A stretch of DNA of 64,000 nt, from positions 86,832 through 150,831 of the forward strand of contig NZ_QPMH01000009.1 of assembly GCF_003344765.1 (NCBI RefSeq), in the 5' to 3' direction. The notes under the pieces are model-generated. The model was not told where the DNA came from. It saw only the letters and a list, made by a program, of their open reading frames with translations, and ran no database searches. Position 1 is the first letter of the stretch; each line of letters begins with the position of its first letter. The translations under genes were made by a program, and so were the position numbers. Of the stretch, positions 15,401 through 23,891 are shown in pieces. The stretch comes from Ferruginivarius sediminum (GTDB lineage Bacteria > Pseudomonadota > Alphaproteobacteria > Kiloniellales > Rhodovibrionaceae).

Positions 15401-17344
15401 GAAGGCCTCGTGGAACTTGTCCTTTACCTCGGACAGGTCGATGGCCCGGCCGCCGAAGGCACGCATGGTGAAGTCGTGGATATAGACGGTGGTCTCCAGG
15501 TCCCGCGGATGGACTTCGTAGGGATGCTCGGAGATCACCTTGATGCCCATGTTCTCCAGCATCGGGAGGATGTCCGACAGCGGGATCGGGCGGCCCGGAT
15601 GGTAGATCTTGAAACGAACCTCGTCCTCCGCCGCCTCGATCGGGCGGTAGAGGTTCATTGCCAGTTCGCCCGTCTCCAGCGCGCGCTCGATCCTGTGGAT
15701 GTCGAAGACGGCGGCGTGGGCGTGGAAATGCTCCTCGTAGCTGGCCGGGAACGCCTTGCCGAAGCGGCGCGTGGCCGCCAGCCCCGGCTCCTCGCCGCGA
15801 TCCTCGATCAGCGCTTCCTGCAGGTGGTCCACCCATGAGCGCGCGGCATCGGCCAGCCGCTGCTCCACGGCGTTCTGGTCGACCTCGGGAATCCTGCCCG
15901 GCGTGGTGCGCACGATGATGTGGACGCGCGCCAGCGCCGCTTCGCTCAGGTGCGTGTAGAAGGCCGTCACATCGCCGTCGAAGGCCTGGGCCAGCAGCTT
16001 CTGGAAGCGCTCGCGCAGGTCGGTGTTGTAGCGGTCGCGCGGCACGTAGACGAGGCAGGAGACGAAGCGCTCGAATGGGTCGCGGCGGGTGAACAGCGCG
16101 ATGCGCTGGCGCTCTTGCAGGTGCAGGATGCTGAGCGAGATGTTGTAGAGTTCGCCTTCGGATATCTGGAACAGCTCGTCGCGCGGATAGCTTTCCAGAA
16201 TATGCATCAGCGCCTTGCCGTCGTGGCTGTCGGGGCGGAAGCCCGAGCGCTCCATCACACGGTCGACCTTGCGCCGCAGCAGCGGGATGTCGCGCGGACT
16301 GCGCGAATAGGCGACGGAAGTGAACAGCCCGGCGAAGAGCTGCTCGCCCAGGACGTTGCCTTTCTTGTCGAAGAACTTGATGGCGATGGTGTCCATGTGC
16401 ACGGCGCGGTGCACGGTGGAGCGGTGGTTCGCCTTGGTGATGCGCAGCAGGTCGGGCTGTTGCAGGAATTCGCGCACGTCCGGGGGCAGTTTGCCCAGGT
16501 TGCGCAGGCCGTCGAACACGCGGTAGTCCGGATCGGCCAGGATGCCCAGGCCCGCCTCGTCCTGCACCTTTGCCACGGCGTCCCGGCCCGAGCCCTCGAA
16601 GACGTACTCGCGATAGCCCAGGAAGGTGAAGTGGTCGTCGGTGACCCACTTCAGGAAGGCGATTCCCTCGTCGATCTCGGCCTTGTCCAGCGGCGGCGGC
16701 GAGCTTTCGAGGTTGGCGGTGATCGCTCGCGCCTTCTCGCGCATCGCGGCCCAGTCGTTGACGGCGAAGCGCACGTCGCGCAGCACCCGCTCAAGCTCCT
16801 TGCGGATCTCGTCGTGCTTGTCGCGCGGCTGCTCGCTGATCTCGATGTGCATGAAGGATTCGCGCAGCGTGCCCTTGGCCGCCTTGCCCTTGCCGCCGCC
16901 CTCGCGCCGGCACGCCTGGGCAGTCACCAGTTGACCGCTGGCGTCGCGCTCCACCTCCAGGATCGGGTGGATCACCAGCAGCACCTGTGCGTCCAGTGCG
17001 GTCAGCTTGGCGGTGACCGAGTCGACCAGAAACGGCATGTCGTCGTTCACGATCTCGACGACGGTGTGCGAGGAACGGTAGCCGTGCTCCTCCAGATGCG
17101 GGCTGTAGACCCGGACCATCGGTGTGTCCGGCTGGCGCTTCTGGGCAAACCAGAACATCGCCAGCGCCTCGCCGTAGAGGTTGTCGGGGTCGTCGCCCAG
17201 CAGGTCGTCGGGCGGGACGTGGGCGTAGAACTGCCGCACGAAGGCCTCGACGATATCGGCGCGACCGCTCTCCAGGCGCTGGCGCACGCGATCGGCAACG
17301 CGGTCTATCAGGTCGCTCTTGAGCTGTTCCGCACCTACGGTCAT
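12485..17344 (-). CDS. gdhB: NAD-specific glutamate dehydrogenase, large (180-kDa) class
   Basis: Oxidatively deaminates glutamate to 2-oxoglutarate, feeding amino-acid carbon into the TCA cycle. The 1,619-residue length fits the large NAD-GDH class. The N-terminal half holds the regulatory ACT-like domains. The catalytic core is recognisable from [47 protein letters not shown], which contains the substrate-binding Lys residues, through [36 protein letters not shown], and on to [10 protein letters not shown] near the nucleotide site. The ATG at 17344 has a GGGGGAGG ribosome-binding site about 8 bases upstream, which decides it over a GTG at 17365. The gene is monocistronic. Ectoine and glutamate turnover elsewhere in the window would feed it. 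Confidence 0.95.
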   Translation of the reverse strand: [1619 protein letters not shown]

Positions 17345-17480
17345 CGCTTCAGCCTCCCCCGCCACGAACCGTTTTCGTTGGGCACTGCCCGCATACAGCG
17401 CCGAAAGGGAAGGCTATCGCGAATCACCAGGCGAGAAAATGCCGCTGATCGTGTTGTTTAATGGCAAATTTGCAAAGTCT

Positions 17481-17945
17481 TCAGGGCCAGTACCGTCCGC
17501 TTGACGCAATCGCGACCAAAACTAGCCCGAGTCCAAGGTTAATTCCGACAAAACGGCGAATTTGCTCCAGGTTGCGGGCGCCGGTCTCGCGCTCGCCCGC
17601 GTCCACCGCCTGCCTGAACCGGCGCCAGGGCGCGAAGTAGACGTGCGCGAAGATCAGCACCATCAGGATGCCAAGCCCCTGCATGACATGGATATGCAGA
17701 CCGGCGCCGGCGAAGCCGCCATAACCGGCGAAGAGCATGTGGTAGCCGCTTGCCAGCAGAATGAGGATCGACAGCCAGACCAGCGGAAAGAAGCGCGCGA
17801 AGATACCGCGCCACAGCCGCTGCCGGTCCGGCCCCTCCAGCACGCCGGCGGCCGGGCGCACGAACCAGTAGGCGAAGGCCATGCCGCCGACCCAGACAAC
17901 CGCGGCCAGGGCATGCAAGGCAAGCGCGAGCGTCATATCCATCAT
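17481..17945 (-). CDS. CopD-like membrane protein
   Basis: A 154-residue integral membrane protein with four likely membrane spans: residues about 4-25 (LALALHALAAVVWVGGMAFAYW), 52-70, 80-100 and 130-150. The first span contains His and the WVGGMAF motif typical of the CopD family, and the third has the pattern HIHVMQGLGILMVLIFAHVYF with conserved His. CopD proteins are linked to copper or haem. Two Met codons (17945, 17942) compete as start; the first has weak purine-rich sequence upstream. It lies 136 bases upstream of glutamate dehydrogenase on the same strand, but no functional link is evident. Confidence 0.8.
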   Translation of the reverse strand: MMDMTLALALHALAAVVWVGGMAFAYWFVRPAAGVLEGPDRQRLWRGIFARFFPLVWLSILILLASGYHMLFAGYGGFAGAGLHIHVMQGLGILMVLIFAHVYFAPWRRFRQAVDAGERETGARNLEQIRRFVGINLGLGLVLVAIASSGRYWP

Positions 17946-18075
17946 GATCGCGTTTCCGCTGTCCCGTGTGATAAAGTGCAAGATGCCGGTGAACGTCTAA
18001 CCGCGCGGACGCCCGGCGTAAACCGGGTGCGGCATTCGTGCCCGGCAGGGCAACGGGCACCGAGGGCCGGAGCGA

Positions 18076-18207
18076 ATGGCGGGTTTCCTGGGAAAGACAT
18101 TGGGCGGGATGGCGCTGGCGGCAGCCTCCGTTCTTGGCTGGGCGCTTTGGGCCGAATGGGGTTTGGGCGTCGGCGTTTGCCTGAACCTCACCGGCCTGTG
18201 TATCTGA
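18076..18207 (+). CDS. Possible small membrane or secreted protein (43 aa)
   Basis: A short frame begins at an ATG at 18076, preceded by GAGGGCCGGAGCGA. It encodes a Lys-containing N-terminus, a hydrophobic core (LGGMALAAASVLGWALW) and a short tail with two Cys (VCLNLTGLC). It looks like a small membrane or exported peptide rather than a random frame. It lies between divergent neighbours and 112 bases before the paraoxonase-like gene on the same strand. I know no family for it. Confidence 0.45.
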   Translation: MAGFLGKTLGGMALAAASVLGWALWAEWGLGVGVCLNLTGLCI

Positions 18208-18319
18208 GCGCTGGCGGCGGCCGTTGCCCCTAGCCGTGCGCGCACACGCCATCCCCCGCCTTGTCGCCGCGTTCTTTCGCGTTGGGACCGGCCCGCCAAG
18301 ACGGGCGGGAGGAGTGGTG

Positions 18320-19462
18320 ATGCTGGCGCTGTTCGCCCTGACAGCTTCATCGCAGGCCGCGCCCGCGCGGGAAGCTGCGTACTGCCAGCGCGTGGCCCTG
18401 ATCGACGCGGAGAGCGGCGCGCCGGTGCGTGGGGCCGAGGATATCGCGGTCGATGCCGATGGCGGCCGGCTGTACCTCTCGGCTTATGACCGCTGGGCGC
18501 TGGAGGATGCGCTTGCCGCCGACGCGGAGCGGCTGCCGCAGGGCGGCATTTACGCGGCACCCCTGTCAGAGGTGGCGGCGGCGGAGGCGCGGCTTTCGGT
18601 GCGGCGGCTGACCTCGGATGTTGCGGGCGACTTTCATCCCCACGGTATCGCGCTCTATCGGGAGGCCGATCCGCTCCGCCTGTTCGCCATCAACCACGCG
18701 TACTCGCGGCGAGACGGAGAGCGGCGGCGCGCCACCCGCATCGATGTTTTCGATCTTGCCGGGGATAGCCTGCAAGCGGCGAGCAGCCTGCGCGACGAGG
18801 CGCTGTGCCAGGCCAACGACCTTGTGGCGCTGTCACCGTCGGACGTATTGGTGAGCCGCGATCACGGGGCATGCCGCGGCCTGCGGCGATGGAGCGAGGA
18901 TGCCCTCGGCCTCAGCCACGCCAAGGTGTTACTCGCCAGATTAGAGGAAGGCGGTGCTGCGCGGGTGAGGACTCTGGTCGACGGTCTCGGCTTCGCCAAC
19001 GGCCTTGCGCTGAGTCCCGACAAGCGGCGGCTGGCGGTGGCGGCGACGCGGGAAGGGCGGGTGCATTTCTTCGACGTGCCCGCGTTGAAGCGCGGCGAGG
19101 CGGCGCCGCTGTCGAGCGTCAGGCTGGACGGCGGGCCGGACAACCTGAGCTGGACGCCCGGCGGCAAGGTGCTGGCCGCCGTGCACCCGTCGATGCTGAA
19201 GGCAGGAATGGCGCGCAACCGCTGGCTGGGGGCGCGCCGCGCCGGCAGCCGTGTGGTGGCGATCGATCCGGACGACGGGACGGTGGCGCCGCTTCTGGAG
19301 GATCCGGAAGGCCGGAAGCTGAACATGGCGACCGTGGCGGCGGCATTCGGCGAGCGCATCGTGGTCGCGGCGGTGCTGGACGACGCCGTGCTCGTCTGCA
19401 ACCCGCCGTCACGCGATGCTCAAGCGAACGACACGGGACGTGACGCGTTTCATTCACAATGA
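18320..19462 (+). CDS. Paraoxonase/arylesterase-like beta-propeller protein
   Basis: A 380-residue exported protein with a signal peptide ending near TASSQA. The body shows repeated propeller motifs and the metal-site residues of the PON/SMP-30 superfamily: RGAEDIAVD (Glu), LCQANDLVAL (Asn), GFANGLALSPD (Asn) and DGGPDNLSW (Asp-Asn). DFHPHGIALY matches the PON motif surrounding the active-site His. Likely a calcium-dependent lactonase or esterase in the periplasm. The ATG at 18320 has GGAGGAG five bases upstream; an ATG further upstream would add an implausible basic leader. Its TGA overlaps an ATG at 19459 (ATGA) in the frame of the OmpA-like lipoprotein gene, so the two are probably cotranscribed. 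The natural substrate is unknown. Confidence 0.82.
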   Translation: MLALFALTASSQAAPAREAAYCQRVALIDAESGAPVRGAEDIAVDADGGRLYLSAYDRWALEDALAADAERLPQGGIYAAPLSEVAAAEARLSVRRLTSDVAGDFHPHGIALYREADPLRLFAINHAYSRRDGERRRATRIDVFDLAGDSLQAASSLRDEALCQANDLVALSPSDVLVSRDHGACRGLRRWSEDALGLSHAKVLLARLEEGGAARVRTLVDGLGFANGLALSPDKRRLAVAATREGRVHFFDVPALKRGEAAPLSSVRLDGGPDNLSWTPGGKVLAAVHPSMLKAGMARNRWLGARRAGSRVVAIDPDDGTVAPLLEDPEGRKLNMATVAAAFGERIVVAAVLDDAVLVCNPPSRDAQANDTGRDAFHSQ

Positions 19463-19506
19463 TCGACACTGAATTGAACGCTGCGCGAAGGGTACACGGC
19501 ATCCGA

Positions 19507-20499
19507 ATGAAGCATCTTGCATTGGCGTTTTTGAGCCTTGTCCGTCGCCGCGCGGCCGCGACGGGGGTCGTGCTGGCGATGACGCTGCCGGCGTGCTCCA
19601 GTCTGCAGGAAGCGGACCCGACCGGTCTTCTGGGCGGCGATGAGGTGCCCCGGCCGGAAAGGGTTGAAAGTCCCCCCGAAGGCGATGGCGAATACCCGAA
19701 CTTGTCGAGCGTCCCCATGGAGCCGCCGCGCAGGCCCAGCCGCTCGGCGGAGCGCGAGGCGCTGAAGGAAGGGCTAATCGCCGATCGCGGCAGCGCCGTC
19801 TACAGCGACGAGCCCCTGCGGGCGGAGGGGCGGGCGACGTCTGCCCGGCCGGCCGGCGAGGTGCAGACCGCGCTTGGACCGGACGAGCCGGGATTGCCGC
19901 CGGAACGGCCCGTCATCATAAGCGAGGCCCCGGCCGGGCCCCCGATGCCGGAGGCGCCGTCGGGCCAGGAACTGTCAACGAAGGCTCAATCCGCGACCGA
20001 GCCGCGCACGGCCCCGCGCAAGCCGGACGACGGCGCGGATGCCGGCGCGGAAGCTGCCGAGAGCGAACAGGCCGGCTCTGGCGTTGCCGAGTCGGCGCAA
20101 CCGGACACGCAGGCCTCCGATACCGGCGCTCGGTCGACCCTGGAGGAGACGCAGACCGCCGCCTTGCCACCGGCCGGGGAAACAGCGGACGCTCTGCGCG
20201 TGAGCTTCGAGGGCGATGCCGCCGAATTGTCGGCGAAAGCCCGCGAACAGCTTGCAGGGCTGGCCGAACGCCTGGCGGCCGACCCCGAGAGCCGGGTGCA
20301 GATCCGCGCCTTCGCCGCGCCCACCGACGATAGCGGCAGCGCGGCCCGGCGCCTTTCGCTGAAGCGGGCCCTGGAGGTCCGCTCGTTCCTGGCATCGCGC
20401 GGGGTTCGCTCGACGCGGATGGACGTCCGCGCGCTGGGCAGCTCCACCGACGAACAGCCCTACGACCGCGTGGACATCACGGCGGTGGATAAGGAATAG
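19507..20499 (+). CDS. OmpA-family outer-membrane lipoprotein with long disordered linker
   Basis: A 330-residue lipoprotein: lipobox LPAC with Cys at about residue 30, then about 190 residues rich in Pro, Glu, Ala and Ser with no predicted fold, then a C-terminal OmpA-like domain (about 245-325). That domain holds LRVSFEGDAAELSAKAREQL, then RVQIRAFA, then LSLKRALEVRSFLASRGVRSTRMDVRALG, which fits a peptidoglycan-binding role. The design suggests an anchor that spans the periplasm. The start at 19507 gives a normal-length lipoprotein signal peptide; an in-frame ATG at 19459 overlaps the upstream TGA and cannot be excluded. The linker is a natural candidate for a variable-length spacer. Confidence 0.82.
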   Translation: MKHLALAFLSLVRRRAAATGVVLAMTLPACSSLQEADPTGLLGGDEVPRPERVESPPEGDGEYPNLSSVPMEPPRRPSRSAEREALKEGLIADRGSAVYSDEPLRAEGRATSARPAGEVQTALGPDEPGLPPERPVIISEAPAGPPMPEAPSGQELSTKAQSATEPRTAPRKPDDGADAGAEAAESEQAGSGVAESAQPDTQASDTGARSTLEETQTAALPPAGETADALRVSFEGDAAELSAKAREQLAGLAERLAADPESRVQIRAFAAPTDDSGSAARRLSLKRALEVRSFLASRGVRSTRMDVRALGSSTDEQPYDRVDITAVDKE

Positions 20500-20593
20500 G
20501 GCGTCGGGAAAGCTGGCCCGCGTGGTCCGGCAGGTCATCCGCCACCGAAGTCCTGTCGCCGTTCGGTTCCAGGCCGATGGTCTGGACGGAAGC

Positions 20594-21517
20594 CTAGGCG
20601 GCCCTGGCGGATTGCACGCGCTCAAGCTCCCGGCCAAGGAAATCCGCCAGCCTTTCCATGCCGGAAACGCCGGCGACCGCTTCGGCGCGGCTGTTGTAAT
20701 TGGTGTTCGTGTTGACGTCGTAGGTGAACACCGTGCCCGCGCGGTCGCGGATGAATTCGATGCCCGCCACCTCGATCCCGTTGTTCGCCAGGAAGCTTGC
20801 GTACTTCGTCAGCACCGGATCGTCGAAGCCGTCGATGATCTCGAACTTCTCTCGCTGCGCGGGGACCTCGCAGACATCGGCGGGGCAGAGGTCGAAGCCC
20901 TGGCTCGTGTCGACGCGAACGGCATAGAAGAACTGCCCGCCGATGAATTCGCAGCGGGTGATCGTCGGCTCCGCCGCGCGGATGTACTGCTGCACCAGCC
21001 AAGTTCCGTCCAGCGGCTGCTCCGTGGCCGGATCGTCCAGGATAGCGGCAAGCTGGTCGACGTTTTCCATCAACTGCACGCCGGCCCCGGTGCCGCCACG
21101 GTTGGGCTTCAGGATGAAGGGCGCTTCGTCAAGCTGCCGGGCGGCGTGCAGGACGCTCTCGCGCCCGACGGCGCCGATGGTCCTGGGCGTGCGCACACCG
21201 GCGGCTTCCAGCGCCGCGTACTGGCCCAGCTTGCTGACCTCCAGCGACAGGGCGCTGCTGTTGTTCACGACGCGCCGGCCCGCCGTTTCCAGCCAGGTCA
21301 GCACGTGCCGGGTGAGTTCCGGCGCGAAGCGATGGCCGCGCGTGTGGGCCGATGCGCTCATGCGATTATAGAAAACGCCCTCGGGCGGCCTGCCGGCGGG
21401 TTCGATCACGCCCTCGGCAAGATGCCATGATTCGTAACGCAGGCCGCGGACGTTCAGGGCGTCGAACAGCGGCCGTGTCCAGGCGTCGTTCTCGTGCAGG
21501 ACGTGGATCTTGGACAT
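20594..21517 (-). CDS. RimK-like ATP-grasp ligase
   Basis: A 307-residue ATP-grasp enzyme. The ATP-binding domain is recognisable from SLEVSKLGQYAALEAAGVRTPRTI (about 92-115), then FILKPNRGGTGAGVQLM (the Lys and Gly-rich loop, about 133-150), and the metal-binding end AGIEFIRDRAGTVFTYDVNTNTNYN (the Glu and Asn ligands). Members of this group join an amino acid or peptide to a carboxylate (glutamate ligases, RimK). The substrate cannot be read here. The gene is 135 bases from dddP on the same strand and could share a transcript, but the intervening AT-rich sequence looks like its own promoter region. Confidence 0.82.
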   Translation of the reverse strand: MSKIHVLHENDAWTRPLFDALNVRGLRYESWHLAEGVIEPAGRPPEGVFYNRMSASAHTRGHRFAPELTRHVLTWLETAGRRVVNNSSALSLEVSKLGQYAALEAAGVRTPRTIGAVGRESVLHAARQLDEAPFILKPNRGGTGAGVQLMENVDQLAAILDDPATEQPLDGTWLVQQYIRAAEPTITRCEFIGGQFFYAVRVDTSQGFDLCPADVCEVPAQREKFEIIDGFDDPVLTKYASFLANNGIEVAGIEFIRDRAGTVFTYDVNTNTNYNSRAEAVAGVSGMERLADFLGRELERVQSARAA

Positions 21518-21652
21518 TTCACACACTCGCAGGGCAATTCAATTTAATCCATTTTCCGCAAGTGTATAATTGGGTAGCGCATACACAGTCGCAAGTGCGC
21601 GCGCCGCGACCGATTCGCTCACGATTGCGTGAAACGTGGGTGCGATCCCTCG

Positions 21653-22984
21653 TTATTCGGACAGCCGTGCGTCGAAGGGATAGGACGTCAGGTTCTCGTA
21701 GCCGGTTTCGGTGATCAGCACCTGATCCTCCAGCTTGACGCCCTCGTGTCCGCCCACCGCGCCGACATAGGCCTCGACGCACAGCGTCATGCCCGGCATC
21801 AGCACGCCGTCGTAGCCGACGTGCTCGCAATCCTCGGGATAGCGGATGGCCGGATATTCGTCGCACAGCCCGATGCCGTGGTACATCACCGAATAGCGTT
21901 GCGCACGGTATTCCTCCGGCAGGCGATAGCCGCGCTCCATCAACTCCATGAAGCTCACGCCCGGCTTCAGGATCTCCATGTCGTGGGTCACCATCTCGCG
22001 CGCGATGCGGTGGAGCTGCCGCTGCTCCTCGCTGGGCCGGCCGTCGCCGCACAGCCAAGTGCGCGAGATGTCGGCGCAATAGCCATAGGGGCCGACCAGA
22101 TCGGTATCGAAGCCGACAAGGTCGCCGTCCTGGATCACCCGGGGGCCGCACTCCTGGAACCAGGGATTGGTGCGCGGGCCGGAGGCGAGCAGGCGGGTCT
22201 CGATCCACTCGCCGCCGCGGCGGATGTTCTCGGCGTGCAGGACGGCCCAGAGGTCGGCTTCGGTCATGCCGGGGCGCAGCGCCTTCTCCATCTCCGCGAC
22301 CGAGGCCTCGCAGGCCGCGATGGCGCAGCGCATGGCGTTCACCTCGTTCGCGTCCTTGTTGGCGCGCGCGTACTCCGTCACCTCCTGGCCGTTGCACAGG
22401 TCGATCCCCAGCCGGTCGAAGGCGCGCACCCCCGGCAGTTCAAGCTTGTCGACCGCCAGACGCCGATTGCCGCCGCCGTGCTGGCGCAGCAGAGAATCGA
22501 TCTCCGCCGCGAATCGCCCGGCGAGTTCGTCGCTGCGCTCGGCGGCCTCGAAAAAGAAGAAGGAGGTGACGGGCCGCACCTCGTCCACCAGCGGCAGATG
22601 CTCCGACAGGTGGTTGCAGTTATGGAAGTCGAAGAGGATGACCGGCCCGTCGGTGGCGATGAAGCAGGCGCGCGCCGCGTTGTGCGTCACCCAGATCTGC
22701 ATGTTCGAGGTATCGGTGGCATAGCGGATGTTCAGCGGGTCGAACAGCAGCAGGCCGGCGTAGTCGCGCGCGCAAAGCTGCTCCCGGATACGTCCGAGGC
22801 GATACGCGCGCAGCTTTGCCATGTCAGGCGGGGTCAGGCCGCGCGCCGCCCATTCCTGAAACGCCAGCGCGGTCGGACCGATCTCCACCCGGTCGTTGTC
22901 GTCCGGTGTGCCGTCGGGCCGCGTCGCCGCGCGGCGGGTAGGATCGATCTTGCGCCGATGCCGCGGCCCGAAATCGACGTTCAT
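21653..22984 (-). CDS. dddP: Dimethylsulfoniopropionate lyase DddP
   Basis: Cleaves DMSP to dimethyl sulfide and acrylate. DddP belongs to the M24 peptidase fold but is a lyase. The 443-residue protein has the DddP-specific stretches DNDRVEIGPTALAF (about 29-42), FDPLNIRYATDTSNMQ, and GGEWIETRLLASGPRTNPWFQECGPR (about 257-282). The six metal ligands line up with those known in the enzyme: Asp293, Asp295, Asp305, His369, Glu404 and Glu419. Length equals the family norm. The ATG at 22984 follows GGGAGATTCGGGG. It is divergent from a MarR-type regulator, a plausible controller. No acrylate-processing genes are adjacent. The main alternative is another M24 enzyme, but the motif match is specific. 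Confidence 0.92.
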   Translation of the reverse strand: MNVDFGPRHRRKIDPTRRAATRPDGTPDDNDRVEIGPTALAFQEWAARGLTPPDMAKLRAYRLGRIREQLCARDYAGLLLFDPLNIRYATDTSNMQIWVTHNAARACFIATDGPVILFDFHNCNHLSEHLPLVDEVRPVTSFFFFEAAERSDELAGRFAAEIDSLLRQHGGGNRRLAVDKLELPGVRAFDRLGIDLCNGQEVTEYARANKDANEVNAMRCAIAACEASVAEMEKALRPGMTEADLWAVLHAENIRRGGEWIETRLLASGPRTNPWFQECGPRVIQDGDLVGFDTDLVGPYGYCADISRTWLCGDGRPSEEQRQLHRIAREMVTHDMEILKPGVSFMELMERGYRLPEEYRAQRYSVMYHGIGLCDEYPAIRYPEDCEHVGYDGVLMPGMTLCVEAYVGAVGGHEGVKLEDQVLITETGYENLTSYPFDARLSE

Positions 22985-23180
22985 CCCCGAATCTCCCAAC
23001 GATACCAGGCCGCAGCCCGGACACTGCCTGACGCGATGGAGAATTGCCCCGGACGAAAGTTGCCGGGAGGTCTCTGTATTCTCTGCGTGTACATGACCTT
23101 GGCGGTCCGCGTCGAGAGGGGTCGAGCAGGCGGCCGGGATTTCTTGTCCGGCTGTCTCTCGCGGGAAGGCAAATGCGTGC

Positions 23181-23209
23181 TTGACACGTCCGGAAAATCA
23201 TTTAGGACT
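23181..23209 (+). promoter_or_regulatory. Candidate sigma-70 promoter of the marR gene
   Basis: TTGACA at 23181-23186 is followed 16-17 bases later by TAGGAC/AGGACT. The -35 is perfect and the -10 weak, which fits a regulated promoter. It sits immediately before the marR start, so autoregulation would place the operator here. Confidence 0.5.
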
Positions 23210-23219
23210 CCTTATCATT

Positions 23220-23891
23220 ATGAACACGCTCTTTGACGATATCGGCGAGCCGCTCGCCCGCCGCGTTGGCGGTGGGCTGGCGAAGATCGCCATGGTGATG
23301 CGGCACCAGGCATGGGCCCAGGGCGGGGCGCACGGCCTGACGCCCACGCAGGCGCAGGTGCTGACGCTGCTGCGGGGGCGGGGGGCGCTGCGGCTTTCCG
23401 CCATCGCGGACGAGCTTGCGATCACCGCGCCCACGGCCAGCGATGCGGTCGCGGCCCTGCGGCGCAAGGCGCTTGTGGAGAAGCGGCGCGCGGCGGAGGA
23501 CCGCCGGGCCGTGGCGATCTCGCTCACGCCGTCGGGGATCGAGGCGGCGAGCGGCCTCACCGAATGGCCCGACGTGCTGCGCGCCGCGATCGAGGATCTG
23601 TCGCCGGACGAGCAGGCGCTTCTTCTGAAGATGCTGACAAAGATGATCCGGACCCTGCAGGTGCAGGGGGCGATCCCGGTGCAGCGGATGTGCGCGGGCT
23701 GCCGGCACTTCCGGCCGAATGTGCATGACGACGCCGACACACCGCACCACTGCGCCTTCGTGAACGCGGCGTTCGGTAACCGGCATCTGCGTCTCGACTG
23801 CGGCGATTTCGAGGCCGCGGATGCCGCGATAAGTGCCGCCAACTGGCGGCAATTCCTCTCCCCCCACCGCAGTCAGGAGAATGAAAAATGA
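23220..23891 (+). CDS. MarR-family regulator with C-terminal Cys4 cluster
   Basis: A 223-residue regulator. The winged helix-turn-helix is at about residues 40-110 (GLTPTQAQVLTLL, then LSAIADELAITAPTASDAVAALRRKALVEKRRAAEDRRAVAISLT). After the C-terminal dimerisation helices, at about 150, an extra domain follows with Cys158, Cys161, Cys178 and Cys194 and several His. The spacing CxxC-x16-C-x15-C suggests a zinc or iron-sulfur site. Ordinary MarR proteins are about 140-160 residues, so this is an extended form. Its TGA overlaps the ATG of the exported protein gene (ATGA). It is divergent from dddP. The effector could be a metal, oxidant or acrylate/DMSP; that is inference only. Confidence 0.88.
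   Translation: MNTLFDDIGEPLARRVGGGLAKIAMVMRHQAWAQGGAHGLTPTQAQVLTLLRGRGALRLSAIADELAITAPTASDAVAALRRKALVEKRRAAEDRRAVAISLTPSGIEAASGLTEWPDVLRAAIEDLSPDEQALLLKMLTKMIRTLQVQGAIPVQRMCAGCRHFRPNVHDDADTPHHCAFVNAAFGNRHLRLDCGDFEAADAAISAANWRQFLSPHRSQENEK

Noticed and set aside
13628..17461. Long plus-strand frames opposite glutamate dehydrogenase
   Set aside because: They mirror third-position GC bias of the real gene; no domain, start signal or neighbour supports them.
23181..23219. TTG at 23181 as the start of the MarR gene
   Set aside because: This TTG is part of a perfect TTGACA -35 element, and the ATG at 23220 begins the conserved protein.
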